Positions 36,478 through 45,393 of a stretch of 53,368 nt of DNA are shown piece by piece. Each line of letters opens with the position of its first letter. Positions within the stretch are counted from its first letter, which is position 1. The DNA is taken from the NCBI GenBank assembly GCA_000438155.1, contig FR902922.1, positions 1-53,368 on the forward strand. Reading direction: 5' to 3'. Origin of the DNA: Firmicutes bacterium CAG:95 (GTDB lineage Bacteria > Bacillota > Clostridia > Lachnospirales > Lachnospiraceae). The position numbers and the translations under genes were made by a program. The notes under the pieces are model-generated. The model did not search any database. It had not been told where the DNA came from and saw nothing but the letters and a program-made list of their open reading frames with translations.

Positions 36478-36515
36478 AAAAAGGAGACGCATCCATAATG
36501 GATCGTCTCCTTTTT
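36478..36515 (+). terminator. ferredoxin terminator
   Basis: A perfect 12-bp stem (AAAAAGGAGACG / CGTCTCCTTTTT), loop of 14 bases, followed by ATTTT. It is probably bidirectional, as the MerR gene ends nearby on the other strand. Confidence 0.9.
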
Positions 36516-36531
36516 ATTTTGCATTACCGGT

Positions 36532-37218
36532 TCATATCTCCTGCTGCTTTTCAGCTTTCGGTTTGCTGAAATTTTTAATCCTGGCAAAAACAGAGGATTT
36601 CTGCTTAATACTGTAGTTCCGCAGCATGTTATCAAGCTTCTTGTAGTGCTCCTCATTCCGGGCATCACGGTCTGCCTCACGCTCATCATCCTTTTCTTCC
36701 TGCATCCGGAACTGATAATCCAGCTCCTTCAGGATACTGCTTTTTACTTCCTGTATAATCTCCTGGCAGATATCCTGATTATTACTCTGTACTGCATCGG
36801 CAATCATGCTGTGTAACAGCTTCTGCAGGCGCATGCTTTTCTCTGTCTTTGTCTCCTCAACAGGCATTACCTCCCCGTTATGTACCATCAGCACATGACG
36901 TTTCCCCATATCCTCTGCCTCATTCCGGTTCATTTTTTCCTGTGAAGGATCACACAACAGCTCCTGTCCTTCCTTTTGGCCTTCCTGCTCTCTTTCCCTT
37001 GCCAGCAGATTCCGGATTGCCTTAAGCTGCAGGCCCTGATCCTTCAGATCCTTGATCCTTTGGAAGAGCTTAATGTCCTCCTCCGTATAAAACCGGTGTC
37101 CCATTTCATTACGCCTGACCGGAAGCTTTAACTCTTCCTCCCAATAACGGAGTACATGCGCCTCTACTTTAACATTTTTTGCCGCATCGGAAATCATATA
37201 GATTTTTTCTGTCTGCAT
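36532..37218 (-). CDS. MerR-type DNA-binding protein with coiled-coil tail
   Basis: 228 residues. The N-terminal MerR helix-turn-helix is clear (YMISDAAKNVKVEAHVLRYW, then MGHRFYTEEDI and QGLQLKAIRNLL). The middle and C-terminus are helical and highly charged, with no metal- or drug-binding residues. The tail pattern (AEREADRDARN-like, then HYKKLDNMLRNY) recalls DUF3967 and RacA-like proteins that organise DNA rather than sense ligands. The ATG at 37218 has AGGAGG eight bases upstream. It lies downstream of dnaB. Confidence 0.8.
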   Translation of the reverse strand: MQTEKIYMISDAAKNVKVEAHVLRYWEEELKLPVRRNEMGHRFYTEEDIKLFQRIKDLKDQGLQLKAIRNLLAREREQEGQKEGQELLCDPSQEKMNRNEAEDMGKRHVLMVHNGEVMPVEETKTEKSMRLQKLLHSMIADAVQSNNQDICQEIIQEVKSSILKELDYQFRMQEEKDDEREADRDARNEEHYKKLDNMLRNYSIKQKSSVFARIKNFSKPKAEKQQEI

Positions 37219-37242
37219 TCTCTTTTCCTCCTTTTTATATAG

Positions 37243-37280
37243 CGAAAGGACAAGCTGATCCCCCAGCTTGTCCTCTTTCG
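37243..37280 (-). terminator. intercistronic hairpin between dnaB and the MerR gene
   Basis: GGACAAGCTG pairs perfectly with CAGCTTGTCC and the stem extends by GAAAG/TTTC. The following T-run is only TTTC, so it may be a partial terminator or an mRNA-stabilising hairpin. Confidence 0.6.
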
Positions 37281-37298
37281 TAATTGTTTTGATCTCTA

Positions 37299-38664
37299 TT
37301 AACTTCTTTCCAGATTTGCAAATTTGGTATAATCCGGCAGCCATACCAGCTCCACGGTTCCGATCGGACCGTTTCTCTGCTTGGCTATGATGATTTCTGC
37401 TATTCCTTTCTTCTCCGTATCATGATTATAATAATCATCACGGTAAATGAACATAACCACGTCCGCATCCTGCTCGATTGCTCCGGATTCACGGAGATCG
37501 GAGAGCATCGGCCGGTGATCCGGTCTCTGTTCCACAGCACGGCTCAGCTGTGACAGCGCAATAACGGGCACGTGAAGCTCTCTTGCAAGCGCCTTTAATG
37601 AACGGGAAATATCGGAAATCTCCTGCTGTCTGGATTCCGAGCCACGGCCGGAGCCCGACATCAGCTGCAGGTAGTCGATGATAATAATCTTTAAATCATG
37701 CTCTAACTTATATTTACGGCATTTGGAACGAAGCTCCGAAATGCTGATACCCGGCGTGTCATCAATAATCAGATTGGACTTTCCGATCACACCGGCACTT
37801 TCAATCAGCTTCTCCCATTCTGCATCCGTCAGATTACCGGTACGCAGATGCTGGGAATCCACTCTGGACTCTAAGGAAAACAGACGGTTTACGAGCTGTT
37901 CCTTACTCATTTCCAGACTGAATATGGCAACTGTATAATTCTCTTTAAACGCCATATGCTCTGCAATGTTCAGGACGAACGCCGTTTTACCCATGGAGGG
38001 TCTGGCTGCAACCAGAATAAGATCTGATGGCTGCATTCCTATAGTACGGAAGTCCAGATCCAGGAGTACGGAAGTCCAGATCCAGGAAGCCCGTTGCAAG
38101 ACCGGTGACATTTCCGCTATTCCTGGAGGCCTGTTCGATCTTGTCCATCGCATTCATAACGACCTGACGGATCGGTACAAATTCTCCCGTGTTCCGCTTC
38201 TGAACCAGTTCAAAGACCCGCTTCTCCGTATCTTCCAGAATTGTTTCAAGACTCTCTTTCCCGGTATAACAGGTATTCGCAATCTCTTCATTTAACCGGA
38301 TCAGCTTTCGCAGGGTTGCCTTCTCTGCCACAATATTGGCATAATACCTGACATTCGCCGATGTAAAGTTGGCATTCAGCAGATCCTTTAAAAATTCCAG
38401 ACTGCTGACCTCCGGCGGTACATCCTTTTCCTTCAGCTTATCCGACAGGGTAACGACATCTACCGGCTTTCCTTCGTCATTCAGTTCTACCATGGCATCA
38501 AATACGACGCCGTATTGTCTGCTGTAAAAGTCATCCCCACTGATGATTTCCGAAGTGACAGTAATCGCTTCCCGATCCATGATCATTGCTCCGATTACGG
38601 ACTGCTCTGCTTCGATACTGTGTGGAAGAACACGTTTTAACAGCGCTTCTTCTGCTGCTGGCAT
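37299..38664 (-). pseudogene. dnaB: replicative DNA helicase DnaB, frameshifted by a tandem duplication
   Basis: Replicative helicase that unwinds the fork. Both halves are well conserved: an N-terminal domain (LPHSIEAEQSVIGAMIMD, start at 38664 after AGGAG) and the RecA-like ATPase with ARPSMGKTAF (Walker A), IIIDYLQLMSG (Walker B) and LSDLRESGAIEQDAD. A perfect 22-bp tandem duplication at 38044-38087 shifts the frame just before the ATPase core, so the upstream frame ends in junk at 37987. Removing one copy restores FLDLDFRT-IGMQPSDL. DnaB is essential, so this may be an assembly or population artefact, or another copy exists. The order gdpP-rplI-dnaB is standard. Confidence 0.92.
38044..38087. 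repeat. perfect 22-bp tandem duplication in dnaB
   Basis: Positions 38044-38065 and 38066-38087 are identical (each begins GTACGGAAGTCC and ends CCAGGA). Twenty-two is not a multiple of three, so the frame is lost. Confidence 0.97.
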
Positions 38665-38737
38665 GTTAACTCTCCTGGTAACTGTTTCAAATCTGTTGCT
38701 GTTCACTGCCTGGTAAACAGCAGCATAAATCTTTCAT

Positions 38738-39184
38738 CTATGCTTCCTGTACCTTGACCTTCAGGGTACCGGTTACCTTCGGATGAAGCTTTACAGCAAC
38801 TTCATAAACTCCAAAGCTCTTAATAGGTTCCGGAAGAATGATTTTCTTCTTATCAATTTCCTTGCCGCACTGCTCCTTATATGCTGTTGCAATTTCTTTG
38901 GAGGAAACGGAGCCAAAGGTTCTGCCGCCTTCTCCGGCCTTGATGGAAACGATCACATGATCATTCTCCATCTCTTTGGCAAAGGCCTGTGCTGCTTCTA
39001 AATGCTCCTTAGCAACCTTTTCTTCATTGGCCTTCTGAAGCTTCAGATCATTCATATTTTTACCGGTTGCTTCTACTCCAAGCTTCTTCGGAAGCACGAA
39101 GTTTCTTGCATAACCATCATTTACATTAACAACCTCTCCCTTTTTACCCAGGCTCTTTACATCTTCCAATAAAATAACTTTCAT
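38738..39184 (-). CDS. rplI: 50S ribosomal protein L9
   Basis: 148 residues with the L9 plan: N-terminal domain starting KVILLEDVKSLGKKGEVV, with NDGYARNFVLPKKL, a long connecting helix, and the C-terminal RNA-binding domain (GRTFGSVSSKEIATAYKEQ). It binds 23S rRNA near the L1 stalk base. It lies between gdpP and dnaB in the order common to Bacillota. Confidence 0.97.
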   Translation of the reverse strand: MKVILLEDVKSLGKKGEVVNVNDGYARNFVLPKKLGVEATGKNMNDLKLQKANEEKVAKEHLEAAQAFAKEMENDHVIVSIKAGEGGRTFGSVSSKEIATAYKEQCGKEIDKKKIILPEPIKSFGVYEVAVKLHPKVTGTLKVKVQEA

Positions 39185-39203
39185 TCCTGTCTGCTCCCTT
39201 TCT

Positions 39204-41267
39204 TTAGTCTACCACCAGATCTCCGTTATCAATCATCTTATCCAGCGTGCCTTTCAGAATACCGATAGCCTCCGGAATCGATACACCCTCCAGCTGACAT
39301 CCTGCGGTATTCAGATGACCTCCGCCGCCCATCTTTTCCATGATAATCTGAACGTTGACTTCATCAATGGAACGGGCACTGATAAAGATCTGATTCTGGT
39401 ATTCGGTCATAATAAAGCTGGCCTTCACACCCTTGATATTAAGCAGCTCATTCGCTGCCTGTGCTCCGACAACCGTCGGGCTTTCCAGATGCTCACTGCT
39501 GCAGGTAGAAATTGCAAATGCATTCCTGTAAATCTCTGCCTGACTGACAGCATCTGCCTTCGCCTTATACTGAAGGGCATCCTCCCGGAACAGCTTGCGC
39601 ACACGCGTCACATCTGCACCGTTACGCCGAAGAAACGCAGCCGCCTCAAAGGTCCGGACACCAGTCTTGGCCATAAAGTTCTGTGTATCAATCATAATAC
39701 CGGAATACATACAATCTGCTTCCTCCGGTGTAATGCGGATCGTCTCTCCAATATACTGCAGAATCTCTGAAACCATTTCGCAGGTAGAAGAGGCATATGC
39801 TTCCACATAGGATAATGTTGCATTCTCAATACTCTCCGTTCCCTGACGATGATGATCCAGCACCACGATGGACTTACACATCCGGAGCAGCTCCGGGCAC
39901 TCGGTAATACTTGGCTTATTCACATCTACAACGACAAGCACCGTATTACTGCCGGCAAGCTCCATTGCCTGCTGGTTGCTGACAATCTGCCCCTCCGCAT
40001 AATCCTGATGATGTCTGAAGTGATCCACCATCGGCTTCATGGAGGTACTGACTTCATTAAGAACAATGTGTGTCTGACGCCCCAGCGTACTTGCCACCCG
40101 GTAAATCCCAACAGCTGCGCCAAAGCTGTCCACATCCGGGATACGGTGTCCCATAATGAGTACATTTTCCTTGCCGGAAATAATTTCACGGAGAGCCTGC
40201 GCCTTCACACGGGCCTTGACACGGGTATTCTTCTCTACCTGCTGGCTCTTGCCTCCATAGTAAACGATATTCTTCGGTGTCTTTACAACCGCCTGATCTC
40301 CGCCGCGTCCAAGTGCGAGGTCAATCGCATTGCGCGCAAACTCATAATTCTGCGCATAGGTCAGACCATCCAGACCGATACCGATGCTGACGGTAACCGC
40401 CATTTCATTTCCGATATTAACGGTCTTCACATCCTCTAACAGATCAAACTTGTCCTGCTCAATCATCTCCATGGATTTCTTTCGGAGAACCACCATATAT
40501 TTATCCTTCTCCAGTCTCTTACAGATTCCGTCGAAGGAAGAAATGTACTTGTTAATTTTACGCTCAATCAATGCCGTAAGCAGTGATCTTCGTACCTCTT
40601 CTACCGAAGCAAGCGCTTCCTCATAATTATCAAGGTAGATCATGCCGACTGCAAGGCTCTGATCATCCACTTCCTGTAATGCCAGACGAAGTGCGGTTTC
40701 ATCAAATAAATAAAAAGCGATCAGATAGCCATGGTAATCTTCACTTGCAAAAACATCACTGTTCCGTACCATTTCATCGGTCAGGATCTTACGCATCTTC
40801 GCAAGATAATTGCTCTGCCCATAGATGAGATTAATCTCTACCCGCTCCTCCGCATCCGGAAGCTTCTCTTTCGTAATCGAAGGAAAAATGGAGGTGATGG
40901 ACTTGTGATAGCCGCGGTCCTTATGCACCACATTTTCAAACGCCACATTCATCCAGATCACATGCCCTTCATCATCCAGAATGGCATAGGGGATTTCAAG
41001 CTCCTGCAGCAGTACCTTCTGAATCTGTCCGTACTGCGTGGCAAAGCTGACCATCTCATTCAGGATCACCGGCTTATTATAAAACTGCATGGACAGTACA
41101 AGCGCAAAGTATATCAAAATAAAGCAGGTAAGAAGCAGCCCTGCCGGTATACTCAGCAAATAAATCACCAGATTAATTAAAATAAGCAGTATGCCCAGAT
41201 ACACGGACGTCTGTGTATACCTCTTTAACCGGCCTTTCAATTTGATTCTATGTTTATTAGGCGCCAT
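39204..41267 (-). CDS. gdpP: cyclic-di-AMP phosphodiesterase GdpP
   Basis: 687 residues: two N-terminal membrane helices (about 18-55), a PAS domain (about 80-140), a degenerate GGDEF domain (about 170-310) and a DHH-DHHA1 phosphodiesterase unit (about 345-660). The DHH part shows VLIMGHRIPDVDSFGA, VVVDVNKP, VVLDHHRQGTE and the DHHA1 motif GGGGHLNTAGCQ. It hydrolyses the second messenger c-di-AMP and so affects osmolyte transport and wall stress. Structured copy B lies in its leader. It starts the gdpP-rplI-dnaB set. Confidence 0.95.
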   Translation of the reverse strand: MAPNKHRIKLKGRLKRYTQTSVYLGILLILINLVIYLLSIPAGLLLTCFILIYFALVLSMQFYNKPVILNEMVSFATQYGQIQKVLLQELEIPYAILDDEGHVIWMNVAFENVVHKDRGYHKSITSIFPSITKEKLPDAEERVEINLIYGQSNYLAKMRKILTDEMVRNSDVFASEDYHGYLIAFYLFDETALRLALQEVDDQSLAVGMIYLDNYEEALASVEEVRRSLLTALIERKINKYISSFDGICKRLEKDKYMVVLRKKSMEMIEQDKFDLLEDVKTVNIGNEMAVTVSIGIGLDGLTYAQNYEFARNAIDLALGRGGDQAVVKTPKNIVYYGGKSQQVEKNTRVKARVKAQALREIISGKENVLIMGHRIPDVDSFGAAVGIYRVASTLGRQTHIVLNEVSTSMKPMVDHFRHHQDYAEGQIVSNQQAMELAGSNTVLVVVDVNKPSITECPELLRMCKSIVVLDHHRQGTESIENATLSYVEAYASSTCEMVSEILQYIGETIRITPEEADCMYSGIMIDTQNFMAKTGVRTFEAAAFLRRNGADVTRVRKLFREDALQYKAKADAVSQAEIYRNAFAISTCSSEHLESPTVVGAQAANELLNIKGVKASFIMTEYQNQIFISARSIDEVNVQIIMEKMGGGGHLNTAGCQLEGVSIPEAIGILKGTLDKMIDNGDLVVD

Positions 41268-41313
41268 GTTTCATCCCTCTGTTGTACAATTGTTGCATTC
41301 TAAAATGTACAGT

Positions 41314-41462
41314 GTAACTATTCAGCCATTCGTAAAACCGATGCCAACGCAGCATAGTTTACCCATGTGGTTACTTCGCCATATAAATCATGTCGCAGGT
41401 TCTTACAAATGCAAGCATTTGACGTACCTGTTTCCATGATTTTCATGGCTCTGAATAGTTAC
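41314..41462 (-). repeat. structured dispersed element, copy B (gdpP leader)
   Basis: Read on the minus strand it starts GTAACTATTCAG and ends CTGAATAGTTAC. Stem 2 has the same GCCAT/ATGGC base but a different body (AAATCATG/CATGATTT and CAGGT/ACCTG); the cap is AAATG-CTTG-CATTT. Stem 3 pairs GTAAACTATGC with GCATCGGTTTTAC. A TATACT hexamer (41463-41468) abuts the left end. It runs in the same direction as gdpP. Confidence 0.85.
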
Positions 41463-41551
41463 AGTATATCATCATTTTTCTAAAAACACTATACTAAGAT
41501 TTATTCAGTTACCGACGGAATTCGACGGGATGCTGCTGTTCACATAAACCT

Positions 41552-42469
41552 TTACCGATTAATATAACTCAGCACAAGTGCAAGAATCAGCATGTGCACC
41601 GGATAAAAAGCATAACAAAAGTATTGGAATTTTTTACTGTGATACCCCTGTCTTCCGTGATACAGCCAGACAAGCGGCAGGGAAAGGAGGGCAAGTCCCT
41701 GCTGGCATAGTTCAAACTCTGCTCCAAACAGGGAAACCGGATACATCAGACCTCCAAGCATTTCCACGTTAATCCAGTACAATGCAGCAGCTTGTCCCAG
41801 CAGACACCACCAGCTCCGTCCCCGGAACAGATAAAAAACAAATACGGTCAGGACACCTGCACCATAGTAATCTACCATGCATACGGTTCCAAGCACTGCT
41901 CCTGCTATAAGGACAACTGCCACCACAATCACATATACCCATTTTTTTTGCGTTTCCCTTACAGCTTCCATGATACGGATACTCAAAAGCCCTATTAAAA
42001 GTGTCCATATCACATTTTGATGAAATGGATAAAACCATGTTCCACCATACATCAGATCAAAGGGAACCTCAGAAATCACAGCCAGCACCAACAGCCGGAG
42101 TGCATACCTTTTAAAGCTGTGCGTGTGAAAATAACCTTCTACCGCCATAAAGGCAAAAACAGGAAAGGCCAGTCGCCCGACACAGGTCAGCCAGTCCTGT
42201 GCCGGCAGCAGTGTAGCCCAAAGATGATCCATCAGCATGAACAGCATGGCAGCAAGATGCAGTGTGGCCGCACTGATCTCACCATGTTTTGAGCTCAGTG
42301 CCTTTATTTTATCATTTAACATTCTTATACTCTTTTCCAATGCATTTATTTTATATTCTTTTACCAGAAATCCTCCAACAATAAACATCAGAGCGGATAC
42401 TACAGCTAAAACCACTGTTTTTTGTGTGAAATATTTAACATTTAAATGTGATTTTACAGTCATTTTCAT
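41552..42469 (-). CDS. TraX family membrane protein
   Basis: 305 residues. An N-terminal membrane helix (VVLAVVSALMFIVGGFLV) and short coiled coil precede the TraX domain (about 65-300), which has about eight helices and the family pattern AAMLFMLMDHLW, GRLAFPVFAFMAVEGYFHT and SEVPFDLMYGG. TraX is related to acyltransferases and was named for pilin acetylation, but chromosomal TraX proteins of Bacillota have no proven role and do not imply conjugation. The start codon overlaps the stop of the serine hydrolase (ATGA), so translation is coupled. Confidence 0.85.
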   Translation of the reverse strand: MKMTVKSHLNVKYFTQKTVVLAVVSALMFIVGGFLVKEYKINALEKSIRMLNDKIKALSSKHGEISAATLHLAAMLFMLMDHLWATLLPAQDWLTCVGRLAFPVFAFMAVEGYFHTHSFKRYALRLLVLAVISEVPFDLMYGGTWFYPFHQNVIWTLLIGLLSIRIMEAVRETQKKWVYVIVVAVVLIAGAVLGTVCMVDYYGAGVLTVFVFYLFRGRSWWCLLGQAAALYWINVEMLGGLMYPVSLFGAEFELCQQGLALLSLPLVWLYHGRQGYHSKKFQYFCYAFYPVHMLILALVLSYINR

Positions 42470-43367
42470 GTTGGTATAATTGCACAGACAAGATCATATA
42501 ATGCCCGCATAAGCTTTTCACCCTGACGGCATTCTGCGACAAGAGATACAACCGCATTCTTATCCGGAAGAATCATGGTAATCTGGGAATATTTTCCGTC
42601 AGCCCTGAAAGAATTATATTCTCCTCTCCAGAAAAGATAGCCATAATAATCGGTATCCGATGCCTTTGTACTTTCTTCTATCCATTTTTCAGACAAAAGC
42701 TGCCTGCCCTCCCATTTGCCCTTGTTAAGATAAAACAGTCCGAATTTATGAAGTTCAGAAAGTGTAAGAAACAATCCACCGGCACCAAAATTATTTCCAA
42801 GAGGATCAATCTCCCAGGTCGGACGTTTTATGAAAAGAGGTGTAAAAAGCCTGGGCATAAGATAGGAAACCAGATCACAGCCTGAACGTCTTTGTACAAG
42901 AATTCCTGCAAGATATGGGCCAACATTGTTATATACAAAATGTGTCCCCGGCTTGTATTTAAAGGGAATAGCTAAAGCCATTTTCACCCAGTCATCCTCC
43001 TTATATAGCGGACGCTGCGCTCCCATAAGACTCCCCTGCTCCTGTCCAAGACACATAGTGAGCAGATCTCGAACGGTTGCCATTTGCAGATTCTCATCAA
43101 TTACCTCAGGTAAATCTTCTGAAAAAGCGTCTGTCAGTTTTTCATCTAACGATATTAATCCTTCCTGAACCGCAAAACCGACTGCACAGGATGTAAAGCT
43201 TTTCGCCGCTGAATAAATATTTCTACGGCATTCCTCGCCGCTGAATAAATATTTCTACTGCATTCCTCTTCACTATACCATTCATTCATAAGCTCACCAT
43301 CCTTGGTAATTTTAATTCCAAGAACATGGAGTTCTTTCGCAATTTCTATAAAAGCAGAAATATCCAT
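42466..43367 (-). pseudogene. beta-lactamase-family serine hydrolase, frameshifted by a tandem duplication
   Basis: Penicillin-binding-type serine hydrolase (beta-lactamase/esterase C class). The start at 43367 has GAGGAG seven bases upstream (DISAFIEIAKELHVLG). The upstream frame reads through the first part of the SxxK motif, YSAA, then shifts because a 32-bp segment is duplicated at 43203-43266, and stops at 43155. The remainder (from 43083) keeps the FVYNNVGPYL stretch with the YxN motif and the later GGLFLTLSELHKFG. If one duplicate is removed the motif becomes YSAAK-SFTSCAVG. As it stands the enzyme is inactive. Confidence 0.85.
43203..43266. repeat. 32-bp tandem duplication with one mismatch
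   Basis: Positions 43203-43234 and 43235-43266 differ only at one base (CTACGG versus CTACTG). Thirty-two is not a multiple of three. The duplication covers the codons of the catalytic SxxK. Confidence 0.95.
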
Positions 43368-43409
43368 AAACTTGCTCCTCGATTGTGATCCTGATATCCT
43401 CATTACATC

Positions 43410-43553
43410 GTAACTATTCAGAGCCATGCAAAATTGTTTTCTGTGAATGCTTGCATTCATACAGAACAGCAATTTTATATGGCGAAGTAACCTCAATGAG
43501 TAAAACTTGAGCTGCATTAGCAGCGGTTTTACGAATGAGATCTGAATAGTTAC
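43410..43553 (+). repeat. structured dispersed element, copy C
   Basis: Ends GTAACTATTCAGA and TCTGAATAGTTAC. Stem 2 pairs GCCAT with ATGGC, AAAATTG with CAATTTT and TTCTGT with ACAGAA; cap GAATG-CTTG-CATTC. Stem 3 has GCTGC-ATTA-GCAGC within AAAAC/GTTTT. It points away from the adjacent serine hydrolase, unlike the other copies; a TATAAT (43554-43559, minus) abuts its right end. Confidence 0.85.
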
Positions 43554-43572
43554 ATTATAGCTTATACAAAAT

Positions 43573-43605
43573 AAAAAGAGCAACCGGATTTTCCCGATTA
43601 CTCTT
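43573..43605 (-). terminator. terminator of the glycoside operon
   Basis: AAGAGTAA...CGG pairs with CCGG...TTGCTCTT around a short A-rich loop, followed on the minus strand by TTTATTTTG. It lies past the GH13 stop. Confidence 0.75.
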
Positions 43606-43653
43606 AGCTTTCATTGCATTTCAGATGCTTTCCAATTTCCGCTTTACGCTGTA

Positions 43654-45360
43654 TCATGAATTGCCAAGAACTGCTACTGCCTCATATGGCCGCAGCTCTA
43701 TTTGGCCTTTTTCGAAGGGATATCCTGACGGACTATAATTGTCACAGATCACATCCCACTTCCGGTATTCTGCATGATTGGACGACGGACTTACGATCTT
43801 CTGCATCCGATCTGTAAAATTGCATGCCACCCATAATATCTGATCCTTCCAATGACGCAGGTATGCGAAGACATCAGCATTATTCTCTCCCACAAGTTCA
43901 AAATCACCATTTACGATAATCGGATATTCCTTTCTCAGGGAAATCAGTTTGCGATAGTAATTATAAACGGAATCCTCATCACCAATCTGAGCAGCAGCAT
44001 TTATCCTTTTATAATTAGGATTTACCGGCATCCAAGGGACGCCTGTAGTAAATCCTGCCTCATCGGTTTCGTCCCATTGCATCGGTGTACGAGCATTATC
44101 CCTGCTTTTATTTCTCAGATAACTTATCATTTTATCGTTATCTACGTGTAAGATTTCTGTATACTCATGGTAAGCATTAATACTTTCGACGTCACGGAAA
44201 TCCCTGATATCCGAAAATGGATAATTGGTCATTCCAAGCTCTTCTCCCTGATAGACATAGGGAGTTCCCTGCATAAAATGCAGGCATGTAGCCAGCATTT
44301 TGGCGGATTTGTTCCACCATGTTTCATCCGTATCATTACCCAGTCTTGATACAACACGTGGCTGGTCATGATTGCACCAGTACAGGCTGTTCCATGCCTT
44401 TCCATATAATTTCCTCTGCCAGTTGCTGAAGCTTCTCTTTAATTCCAATAACGGAATACGTCTGTCAGACCATTTGGAACCATCCTCTGCATTATCCAGA
44501 TCCATATGCTCAAACTGAAAAACCATATTCAGCTCCGTATTATCCAAGCAGGAATATTGAACGGCATCATCCGTACTGGCAAACGGCGTCTCACCCACCG
44601 TAAGGATTCCCTCTCTGTTATGCCATACCTGACTGTTCATCTCTTTTATATAATCATGAGAGATGGGAAGGTTCACTGCATACGGTACAAAATCGCCCAA
44701 ACCATCTTTTCCAATGACTCCATCGGGAAATTCCGGATTCTTACCTATATAATTAATAACATCCAGACGGAATCCATCCACTCCCTTATCCAGCCACCAA
44801 TTCATCATGCGATAAATCTCATTTCTTAATTCCGCACACTGCCAATTTAATTCCGGCTGTTTTTTATGAAAAAGATGCAGATAATATTCCTGTCGTTCTT
44901 CAGAGTAGGTCCATGCGCTTCCACTGAAATTAGAACGCCAGTTGTTGGGTTCTTTCCCATCAACGCCCTTTCTCCATATATAGTAATTACGATAGGGTTC
45001 TATTCCTGCTTTGCTCTTTTTAAACCACTCATGTTCATCCGAGGAATGATTCACTACCATATCAATAATAATCTTCAGATTTCTCTGATGAGCTTCTTTT
45101 AAAAGCTCATCAAAGTCATCCATGGTTCCAAACTCCTCCATAATCTTCTGATAATCACTAATATCATATCCCTTATCCGCATTAGGCGATGCATAAAAGG
45201 GAGACAGCCAGATCACATCTACACCCAGATTCCGTAAATAATCCAATTTACCGATGATCCCTTGTAAATCACCTATTCCATCGCCATTACTATCCATAAA
45301 GCTGCGTGGATATATCTGATATACCACACTCTTTTGCCACCAATGCCCGTTATGGTCCAT
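43654..45360 (-). CDS. GH13 alpha-glucosidase, oligo-1,6-glucosidase type
   Basis: Cytoplasmic retaining alpha-glucosidase of subfamily GH13_31. Conserved regions are DMVVNHSSDEHEWF, GFRLDV (nucleophile Asp200), TVGETP (acid-base Glu257) and CNHDQPR (Asp332). The residue after the nucleophile is Val201; in this subfamily Val is linked to alpha-1,6 and Thr to alpha-1,4 preference, so isomaltose-type substrates are predicted. The length of 568 residues is normal, no signal peptide is present, and the start has GGAGG. It is the last gene of the sugar locus, 33 bases after GH116. Confidence 0.93.
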   Translation of the reverse strand: MDHNGHWWQKSVVYQIYPRSFMDSNGDGIGDLQGIIGKLDYLRNLGVDVIWLSPFYASPNADKGYDISDYQKIMEEFGTMDDFDELLKEAHQRNLKIIIDMVVNHSSDEHEWFKKSKAGIEPYRNYYIWRKGVDGKEPNNWRSNFSGSAWTYSEERQEYYLHLFHKKQPELNWQCAELRNEIYRMMNWWLDKGVDGFRLDVINYIGKNPEFPDGVIGKDGLGDFVPYAVNLPISHDYIKEMNSQVWHNREGILTVGETPFASTDDAVQYSCLDNTELNMVFQFEHMDLDNAEDGSKWSDRRIPLLELKRSFSNWQRKLYGKAWNSLYWCNHDQPRVVSRLGNDTDETWWNKSAKMLATCLHFMQGTPYVYQGEELGMTNYPFSDIRDFRDVESINAYHEYTEILHVDNDKMISYLRNKSRDNARTPMQWDETDEAGFTTGVPWMPVNPNYKRINAAAQIGDEDSVYNYYRKLISLRKEYPIIVNGDFELVGENNADVFAYLRHWKDQILWVACNFTDRMQKIVSPSSNHAEYRKWDVICDNYSPSGYPFEKGQIELRPYEAVAVLGNS

Positions 45361-45393
45361 TATACTTCCTCCATGATCAGAAAACGCTGATCT

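Noticed and set aside
37299..38706. Two separate overlapping genes in place of dnaB
   Set aside because: Both halves belong to one DnaB, and the perfect 22-bp duplication explains the break; the supposed start of the second frame has no ribosome site.
41552..42469. Conjugation module inferred from the TraX gene
   Set aside because: TraX-family proteins are common on chromosomes of Bacillota, and no other transfer gene is near.
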